Below are positions 15,350 through 19,820 of a DNA stretch of 19,820 nt, piece by piece. The notes under the pieces were generated by a model. It did not search any database and was not told the origin of the DNA. It was given only the letters and a program-made list of their open reading frames with translations. Each line of letters opens with the position of its first letter. Position 1 is the first letter of the stretch. This DNA comes from Bacteroidia bacterium (GTDB taxonomy: Bacteria; Bacteroidota; Bacteroidia; Chitinophagales; Saprospiraceae): positions 1 to 19,820 of the forward strand of contig JAUIIF010000014.1 in the NCBI GenBank assembly GCA_030431945.1, given 5' to 3'. Position numbers and translations under genes: made by a program.

Positions 15350-16165
15350 TTACTGCGCCTTACTGGTTTTGTCCACCAGGATCCCGTCAATGGCCCAGCG
15401 AACGACCTGTCCGAAACTACGGTGCAAGATGGCCCCGCGGTGGCTCGTACCGTCTAATTCAACGAGGCGGATCCGATCCGGATCAATGGCCGATAATTCC
15501 TTTCCCATTTCCAGGGGGATCAACTCATCCTCATTTCCGTGGAGGATGTAAACGGGAGCGGTCGACTGCGCAAGATGCCGACGATTATTCATTTCATACC
15601 TCAGGAGGAAATCCGGGAACATCCAGAAAAATTCGTTTTTCATATCCGTCAGGCTGGTGTAGGGAGCAACCAGCACCACGCTGCGGGGCGTATTGTGGGC
15701 GGCCAGGTAGCTTACCGGCCCCGACCCCAGCGAATAGCCCGCCAGGATGATCTTGTCTTCCGCATAAAATTGTTTCAGGTAATCGTAGGCGGCCTGAAAG
15801 TCCTCCGTCATATTTGCCTCCGAGGCCAGGGTGCCTTCACTTTTTCCAAAACCACGGTAGTCAACGAGAAATAAGTCGTACTCCAACTCCCGCAATGCTT
15901 TCGTGTGGTACAGGCTACGGCCGTTGTCGCCCACATTTCCGTGCAGGTACATGACCACACCTTGTCCGCTTTTCTTAAGGTGAAGCGCGTGAAGCCGGTT
16001 TCCGTCGGGCAGCTTAATCCAGGTTTCCGGATAATCGCCGTACCGGTGATCCGCAGCGTACTGGCGTGGGTGAAAGAGGAGGGCTTCCTGCTTGAAAAAG
16101 AGGGCGGTGCACAGTATCAGGTAGAGGATACCCAGGGTGTAAGTAATTCGCTTGATCCATTTCAT
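15350..16165 (-). CDS. membrane-anchored alpha/beta hydrolase (serine aminopeptidase S33-like)
   Basis: 271 residues from the ATG at 16165, chosen because MKWIKRITYTLGILYLILC forms a normal N-terminal membrane anchor; 64 extra residues from an earlier in-frame start are Pro/Arg-rich and would overlap the terminator at 16293-16330. Alpha/beta-hydrolase marks are YLHGNVGDNG (oxyanion region), VDYRGFGKSEG, nucleophile elbow AGYSLGSG, acid in LHGNEDELIP and catalytic His in DGTSHRG. This is the BEM46/YfhR-like group, whose substrates are unknown. It is separated from the genes upstream by a terminator, so it has its own promoter. Confidence 0.9.
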   Translation of the reverse strand: MKWIKRITYTLGILYLILCTALFFKQEALLFHPRQYAADHRYGDYPETWIKLPDGNRLHALHLKKSGQGVVMYLHGNVGDNGRSLYHTKALRELEYDLFLVDYRGFGKSEGTLASEANMTEDFQAAYDYLKQFYAEDKIILAGYSLGSGPVSYLAAHNTPRSVVLVAPYTSLTDMKNEFFWMFPDFLLRYEMNNRRHLAQSTAPVYILHGNEDELIPLEMGKELSAIDPDRIRLVELDGTSHRGAILHRSFGQVVRWAIDGILVDKTSKAQ

Positions 16166-16292
16166 ACCGGATGAACACCTCAGCGGGTAAAGTGGATTAG
16201 GAGGGGGGAGATTCCTTAGCATCTTCCGTTGAGCCGCAGCAGGTCCGTTACCTCCGGCCACCCAGCGGGCTGGTGGTATGGGTATAGCCGGC

Positions 16293-16330
16293 ATAAAACG
16301 GCCCCACCTCCGTTGAAGGAAGCGGGGCCG
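16293..16330 (-). terminator. strong intrinsic terminator after the helix-hairpin-helix gene
   Basis: On the minus strand CGGCCCCGCTTCC pairs with GGAGGTGGGGCCG, a 13-bp stem with two G-U pairs and a 6-base loop (TTCAAC), followed directly by TTTTA. The G-U positions would be A-C mismatches on the other strand, so the structure belongs to the minus-strand transcript. It lies about 47 bases beyond the stop codon at 16377. A second stem, CTTGCAG/CTGCAAG at 16335-16358, sits just before it. Confidence 0.85.
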
Positions 16331-16376
16331 TAAACTTGCAGCCATGCGAGTCTGCAAGCTGCGTAATCAGGAACGC

Positions 16377-17354
16377 TTACTTGCCAGCCTGCAGCTGATC
16401 CTGCAGCGCCTTGAGTTCCGCCCACTTGCCGGCGGCGGCAAGACCGGCCTGCTGGGGCCAGGTGCGGGGAACGGCGAGCTTGTACCGTGGTCCGGCCGCG
16501 TCCAGGATTTCCTGAATCCGGTCGACGTCAGTAGCCGCTAGTTCCGCCCAGGTGTTGATGCCGCCGTCTTTGAGCAAGCCTTCAATCTTTGGTCCTACTC
16601 CTTCGACAATTTTAAGGTCGTTGGGGTTGGAGCTGCTGAAGCCGAGTTTTTTAGCCGCCAGCTTTTCGAACTTGGAGTCCGTTTCGAAGTCACCAACGGT
16701 TTCCCGGCCGGCATCCGTAAATTTCTGGTAGCGGATCAGTTCTTCCCAGTCGCCTGCGGCGGCCAGTTTGGCCTGGTGTGGCCAGCTGGTTGGATCACAG
16801 AGGGAGAACTTTTTACCGGCCTCATCGAGGTGCCTGCGGAGGTCCGCGCTGTCGGCAGCGGCCAGGTCGTCCCAGGTCTTGTAGCCGGCGTCAATCAGTA
16901 CCTGATTCACTTTCGGGCCTACGCCTTCGATGATCTGGAAGTTGTCGTTGCTGAACATACCGGCGTAGATGGAGGTATCGCCATCGCCACCTCCGCTCGA
17001 GATGCCGAGTTTGCCGGTATCTACCGGAGCGGGGACTACTGCCGGCGTAGTGGCGGCCAGGCGCAGGGCGTGGTTATCGGATTCGCAGGCGGAGAGGCGG
17101 GCGCGGTAATCTGCTTCAGCCTTCTGGGCCTCCTCAAGCTGGTACTTGAGGCTCTGATAATCCGTTTCCCACTTGGTAGCTGCTTTGTGGTAGCGATCGC
17201 GGTCTGCTTCGATGGCCGCTACGTCGACATCGTCGCCGCGGGTCAGCCACCAGGTTAAAAGGGAGCCGAGGAGGAATGCGCCCAGGGTCCAAAGCCAGTA
17301 CCAGAGGCAGGCGCCCCACAGCATGGGTTCTACGTGAAGAAGAATATTAGTCAT
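16377..17354 (-). CDS. membrane protein with coiled coil and two helix-hairpin-helix (H3TH-like) modules
   Basis: 325 residues. A Trp-rich transmembrane helix (about 14-37) is followed by a coiled coil (about 45-98), an Ala/Pro/Gly linker, and two copies of one module: 139-210 with IIEGVGPKVNQVLIDAGYKT and 248-318 with IVEGVGPKIEGLLKDGGINT. Each copy ends in a WPxQAxLAAAGxWxEL segment. The (I/V)EGVGPK element is the helix-hairpin-helix of proteins annotated as predicted flap-endonuclease-like or DUF4332, and of the C-terminal extension of Bacteroidota ribosomal protein L21. No nuclease active site was seen, so binding to DNA, RNA or protein is more likely than cleavage. It follows the OmpA-like gene by 34 bases and is the last gene before a terminator. 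Confidence 0.85.
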   Translation of the reverse strand: MTNILLHVEPMLWGACLWYWLWTLGAFLLGSLLTWWLTRGDDVDVAAIEADRDRYHKAATKWETDYQSLKYQLEEAQKAEADYRARLSACESDNHALRLAATTPAVVPAPVDTGKLGISSGGGDGDTSIYAGMFSNDNFQIIEGVGPKVNQVLIDAGYKTWDDLAAADSADLRRHLDEAGKKFSLCDPTSWPHQAKLAAAGDWEELIRYQKFTDAGRETVGDFETDSKFEKLAAKKLGFSSSNPNDLKIVEGVGPKIEGLLKDGGINTWAELAATDVDRIQEILDAAGPRYKLAVPRTWPQQAGLAAAGKWAELKALQDQLQAGK

Positions 17355-17388
17355 GATAATGGAATGTTACTGTTGAAGTGGAGGTTGA

Positions 17389-18252
17389 TTACTGTGCGCG
17401 GTTCAGGCGCACGACCGCGCGGCGGTTGAGGCGGCGGCCGGCGGCGGTTTCGTTGGTCGCCTCGGGCTCACTTTCTCCTTTCGAGGAAGTGGAGATGAGT
17501 GCGGCCGGAACGCCGTAGCTCAGGAGCCGGCCTTTCACAAAGTCCGCCCGTTGTTGCCCCAGCCGCAGGTTGAAGGCATCAGAATCAACGTTGTCGGTGT
17601 GTCCGACAATAGAAATGGTTTCGTTGGATTGCTTCACGCGTTCAGCAAGCGTCTTCAGGTAGTTCTCTACCTGGGCGCCCAGGTCTCTGGTGGACTTATT
17701 GAAGGGGAAGCGGATTTTGATTTCGTCGCTGCTTACCTGTACCAGTTCCGGTTTCTCGGGCTCGTCAGCGTTCGTCATGGTGCCCCAGGCGAAGTTTCCG
17801 GCCACGAAATTTTCGTCGGCGGCGGGTGCATCTCCTGCTACGAGGCGGGACAGTGTCCTGATATTGGCTGCGGGAATTCCGGCGGCGACCATCAGTTGCT
17901 TGATCTGGTCGGCACGGTAAAGGCCCATATTCTCAAAGCCTGCCGGTGCAGATTCTCCTGAATAATAGCGTCCAGTGATCTCCAATACCTGATTGGGGTC
18001 AGCGTTGTACTTGGCGAGTAAGGCATCTCGTTCGGCTGCCCAGCGACTGCCCGTCAGGACGTCATCGGAGCCATAACTCGACACAATGGAATAGTCATCA
18101 GAGATTGCGGGTGGCGCAACGGGTTGCTCCGTTTGGTCGGTTGCTCCTTCTCCTTCCCCACAACACTCCGGTTTTACACAGGTGTAGAAAGTCAGAAGAG
18201 TAAACAACAACCACGCTCCCATCATCACGATGAACTTGGTAAGAGTGGACAT
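17389..18252 (-). CDS. OmpA-family protein with N-terminal membrane anchor
   Basis: 287 residues from the ATG at 18252, chosen because MSTLTKFIVMMGAWLLFTLLTFYTC is a membrane anchor or uncleaved signal; 16 extra upstream codons add nothing family-like. The C-terminal OmpA domain (about 176-285) has the peptidoglycan-binding signature GHTDNVDSDAFNLRLGQQRA and ends in NRRAVVRL. An earlier stretch (about 54-138: LEITGRYYSGE, NMGLYRADQIKQLMVAAGI) looks like a second, diverged OmpA-like module. No beta barrel is present. It probably ties the envelope to peptidoglycan. It is first in a two-gene unit with the helix-hairpin-helix protein. GTGGGT/ACCCAC (18280-18298) forms a small stem in the probable leader. 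Confidence 0.9.
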   Translation of the reverse strand: MSTLTKFIVMMGAWLLFTLLTFYTCVKPECCGEGEGATDQTEQPVAPPAISDDYSIVSSYGSDDVLTGSRWAAERDALLAKYNADPNQVLEITGRYYSGESAPAGFENMGLYRADQIKQLMVAAGIPAANIRTLSRLVAGDAPAADENFVAGNFAWGTMTNADEPEKPELVQVSSDEIKIRFPFNKSTRDLGAQVENYLKTLAERVKQSNETISIVGHTDNVDSDAFNLRLGQQRADFVKGRLLSYGVPAALISTSSKGESEPEATNETAAGRRLNRRAVVRLNRAQ

Positions 18253-18560
18253 AAAATAAGGTGTGGTTAAAAAAATAAAGTGGGTGCACAGTACCCACAT
18301 TTGGATACTGAATAAATTTTATTGTGTTGTTCTTTCGTGAGGGGGGCTGCCGCAACGATAAAGCAAATTGTTTATACGGCATTGATCACGCCAATTTAAT
18401 CATATAGCTGGATTTAGCAAGCGTAAATGCCGCTTATTTGCGAGGTTTCCGGTATTACCAGGGCAAATACGTGTTTAACAGGATAAAATAGATCTCCAGG
18501 TAACCAGCAGTTGATAAAATCAGGTGAGAAAGAACGTTGCCCCCGGACCGGTAGAGAATC

Positions 18561-18577
18561 GGCGCGGCCGCAGGTGC
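18561..18577 (-). repeat. dispersed 17-bp repeat, exact copy, left arm of an inverted pair
   Basis: Minus strand GCACCTGCGGCCGCGCC. It faces the identical plus-strand copy at 18735-18751, about 157 bases away, so the two could form a long-range stem. Confidence 0.7.
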
Positions 18578-18601
18578 AGTGAGTGAGACGGCAGGCCGGG
18601 G

Positions 18602-18633
18602 AAAAAGTCACGCCCGGCTCTGCCACCGGGCGT
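18602..18633 (-). terminator. orphan intrinsic terminator on the minus strand
   Basis: On the minus strand ACGCCCGG pairs perfectly with CCGGGCGT (18633-18626 with 18617-18610) around an 8-base loop, followed by GACTTTTTC. No protein gene ends upstream of it on that strand; the nearest minus-strand gene begins downstream at 18252. Confidence 0.65.
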
Positions 18634-18734
18634 TGGCTTGCCTGGAGAATGGTTTCCTGTACGTATCCATTCCCCGGGCTCAGGGAGTAAATGCCTTTCT
18701 CCTGCCCTACCCTGCTGTTTTCCTGCCTTAACCG

Positions 18735-18751
18735 GCACCTGCGGCCGCGCC
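18735..18751 (+). repeat. dispersed 17-bp repeat, exact copy, right arm of an inverted pair
   Basis: GCACCTGCGGCCGCGCC, identical over 20 bases (with CCG in front) to the copy upstream of engB at 1777-1796. It lies 45 bases upstream of the DUF177 promoter. Confidence 0.7.
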
Positions 18752-18796
18752 CCGGCGTGCTGCAGCACTGAAAAACAAACATTTACCCTAAAGTTC

Positions 18797-18826
18797 TTGT
18801 GGGTTCCTCTGAAAAGCGTATCTTTG
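18797..18826 (+). promoter_or_regulatory. promoter of the DUF177-rpmF operon
   Basis: TTG (18797-18799) and TATCTTTG (18819-18826) are separated by 19 bases, an exact fit to the Bacteroidota vegetative pattern TTG-N19-21-TAnnTTTG. Transcription would start near 18833, leaving a leader of about 56 bases before the DUF177 ATG. Confidence 0.7.
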
Positions 18827-18888
18827 CGCCCACTTTGAAACGTCCTGGGGTACCAATGGGTCCCACTATCAGGGTAAAACGTCAGGTT

Positions 18889-19446
18889 ATGTCAGCTCAA
18901 TCGCCATTTATCTTACCCCTCAGCGGGCTTGGTCAGGGGATTTATCAGTACGACCTTACGGTAGATGATGATTTTTTCGCCTCCTTTCCGGATGCACCGA
19001 TACAGCATGCTAACGTTGCCCTCAGGCTAACGGTAGATAAGCAAGCCCGGCAAATGATACTGGATTTCGATTTTTCCGGTACCGTTCGTACGGATTGTGA
19101 TCGTTGCCTCGCAGCAGTGGACTTCCCCGTTGAGGATCAGGGACAGTTGGTGATCAAATTCAGTCCTGAAGCCTCCAGCCTGGAGGAAGAAGGTGAACTG
19201 GTTTATCTGCACCCCGATACCAGCCTTTTCAACGTCGCGCCTTATGCTTACGAACTGGTCATTCTGGCCCTGCCAATGATTCGTACGTTTGCCTGCCGGG
19301 AAGGAAACCCTCCTTACCCCTGCGACGAAGATATGCTGGACCGCATCGCTGAAACCATCGATGAGTCATCGGCATCTGATTTACCTTCCGGTGATGAGGA
19401 TGATGACAAACCCAGCCCCTGGGACGCCCTCAAAGATTTAAAATAA
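18889..19446 (+). CDS. DUF177 (YceD-like) protein, partner of ribosomal protein L32
   Basis: 185 residues. YceD/DUF177 proteins almost always precede rpmF and are linked to 23S rRNA or large-subunit assembly; the exact role is unsettled. Features are IYQYDLTVDDDFFASF (18-33), the central cysteine pair C70/C73 in RTDCDRCL, a second pair C136/C145 near PYPCDEDM, and an acidic C-terminus (DEDDDKPSPWDALKDL) with the terminal WDALKDLK motif seen in many homologues. The ATG at 18889 matches the family N-terminus; a GTG start at 18799 would lie inside the promoter and is rejected, while ATG 18856 remains possible. rpmF begins 29 bases downstream. Confidence 0.93.
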   Translation: MSAQSPFILPLSGLGQGIYQYDLTVDDDFFASFPDAPIQHANVALRLTVDKQARQMILDFDFSGTVRTDCDRCLAAVDFPVEDQGQLVIKFSPEASSLEEEGELVYLHPDTSLFNVAPYAYELVILALPMIRTFACREGNPPYPCDEDMLDRIAETIDESSASDLPSGDEDDDKPSPWDALKDLK

Positions 19447-19475
19447 ACGTTACAAGCATAAAATTTACCTAGGTA

Positions 19476-19697
19476 ATGGCACATCCTAAGAGTCGGATTT
19501 CCAAGCAGCGCAAGCGCAAGCGTCGTACTCACTACAAGGCTACGGCTCCTTCTATCACGGTTTGTCAGACGACTGGCGAGACCCACATGCCGCACCGCGC
19601 GTACTACGACGCGGACGGTAACCTCTTCTACAACGGCAGCATGCTCGTAAAAGCCCCTGAGGTAGTTGCAGAAGAAAGCGCTGAAGACGACGAGTAA
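19476..19697 (+). CDS. rpmF: 50S ribosomal protein L32
   Basis: 73 residues. The start MAHPKSRISKQRKRKRRTHYK is typical of L32, followed by TVCQTTGETHMPHRAYYDADGNLFYNG. Only one Cys remains of the four zinc ligands found in zinc-binding L32, so this is the zinc-free type. The tail VAEESAEDDE is unusually acidic for a small rRNA-binding protein. It shares a transcript with DUF177. plsX and fabH, which often follow rpmF in bacteria, are not present in the remaining 120 bases. Confidence 0.97.
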   Translation: MAHPKSRISKQRKRKRRTHYKATAPSITVCQTTGETHMPHRAYYDADGNLFYNGSMLVKAPEVVAEESAEDDE

Positions 19698-19710
19698 CCC
19701 TTACTAATGC

Positions 19711-19804
19711 CTTCCCACCAGGGAAGAACTTCGGTAGCCCGTCAGCGTACGCTGACGGGCTACCGGTTGTTGGGGAAACCCCTCCGGCAGGCTGAGGCCC
19801 TGCC
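19711..19804. terminator. cluster of hairpins after rpmF, with a perfect 34-bp palindrome
   Basis: Four inverted repeats stand back to back: CTTCCC-ACCA-GGGAAG (19711-19726); a perfect palindrome with 17-bp arms (19732-19765, left arm CGGTAGCCCGTCAGCGT); GGGG-AAA-CCCC (19772-19782); and GGCAGG/CCTGCC (19786-19804). The position 14 bases after the rpmF stop suggests a terminator for the DUF177-rpmF message, and the symmetry would serve both directions. There is no proper T tract, only TTGTTGG, so an unusual terminator or a dimeric protein-binding site are both possible. Confidence 0.55.
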
Positions 19805-19820
19805 CACCGCAAATGGGACT

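Larger units (their letters stand above)
18602..18775 (-). ncRNA. candidate small structured RNA ending at the orphan terminator
   Basis: Inferred from structure only. On the minus strand GGGGAATGG (18675-18667) pairs with CCATTCTCC (18652-18644), a 9-bp stem with one G-U pair; on the plus strand that position would be an A-C mismatch. The terminator at 18602-18633 follows. A possible -7 element, AATGTTTG around 18783-18776, differs from TAnnTTTG by one base. The transcript would carry the 17-bp repeat near its 5' end. No known RNA family was recognised. Confidence 0.25.
18253..18888. other. 636-bp gap between the OmpA-like gene and DUF177
   Basis: No credible protein gene. It contains, left to right: a stem at 18280-18298 in the OmpA-like leader; two inverted exact copies of the 17-bp repeat (18561-18577 and 18735-18751); an orphan minus-strand terminator (18602-18633); a 9-bp stem at 18644-18675 that pairs fully only in minus-strand RNA; the perfect palindrome GTGCTGCAGCAC at 18757-18768; and the DUF177 promoter at 18797-18826. 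A 122-residue open frame at 18414-18782 (minus) has no family features and runs through the hairpins. Confidence 0.6.

Noticed and set aside
16166..16357. 64-residue N-terminal extension of the alpha/beta hydrolase
   Set aside because: It would overlap the intrinsic terminator of the gene upstream and precede a clear membrane anchor beginning at 16165.
18280..18298. Riboswitch-like stem in the OmpA leader
   Set aside because: A single 6-bp stem with a 7-base loop does not match any riboswitch; such stems are common by chance.
18414..18782. 122-residue minus-strand frame in the gap before DUF177
   Set aside because: It runs through a terminator hairpin and both copies of the 17-bp repeat and has an Arg/Cys/Pro-rich, unstructured composition. 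A small RNA explains the region better.

Overview
The window looks like chromosomal DNA from a GC-rich member of the Bacteroidota, most likely a marine Saprospiria relative such as Lewinella. This placement is inference. It rests on Bacteroidota-type promoter elements (TAnnTTTG, some with an upstream TTG or TTTG), on the DUF1573-YajC-YbbR and DUF177-L32 gene orders, on a MORN-caspase protein and helix-hairpin-helix/OmpA pair, and on an SGNH sialate esterase. No tRNA, rRNA, CRISPR array, insertion sequence or phage gene was seen. All recognisable genes have intact frames.

Left part (1-4766): the last codons of a possible upstream gene, then a secreted amidohydrolase on the minus strand. Divergent from it is engB (ribosome-assembly GTPase), followed by a glycerolipid acyltransferase with a TTG start. 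Middle-left (4767-9277), all minus strand: quinone oxidoreductase-like gene, lipB, an ECF sigma factor, a small one-pass membrane protein resembling an anti-sigma factor, and a membrane class III adenylate cyclase. The last three are close enough to form one regulatory unit. Next, also on minus, is a secreted sialate O-acetylesterase (9278-11224).

Middle-right (11555-15024): a plus-strand operon of DUF1573 lipoprotein, yajC and a YbbR/CdaR-like protein. It meets, with a 6-bp gap, a minus-strand exported protein with about nine MORN repeats, a caspase-like peptidase domain with its His-Cys dyad, and an EF-hand-like loop. Right part (15350-19820): on minus an alpha/beta hydrolase, and an OmpA-like protein followed by a membrane-anchored protein with two helix-hairpin-helix modules, ending in a strong intrinsic terminator. 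On plus are DUF177 and rpmF, followed by a cluster of hairpins including a perfect 34-bp palindrome.

The most unusual structure is a dispersed 17-bp DNA repeat, GCACCTGCGKCCGCGCC. It occurs five times exactly, twice with one mismatch and once in degraded form, on both strands. Some copies are intergenic. Three lie inside signal-peptide or lipoprotein N-terminal coding sequence, in more than one reading frame, so protein similarity does not explain them. A second GC-rich repeat family (TCGKCCGCCGAAGG) is concentrated in the engB-acyltransferase gap. The 636-bp gap before DUF177 holds two inverted copies of the 17-mer and an orphan minus-strand terminator, which suggests an unannotated small RNA.
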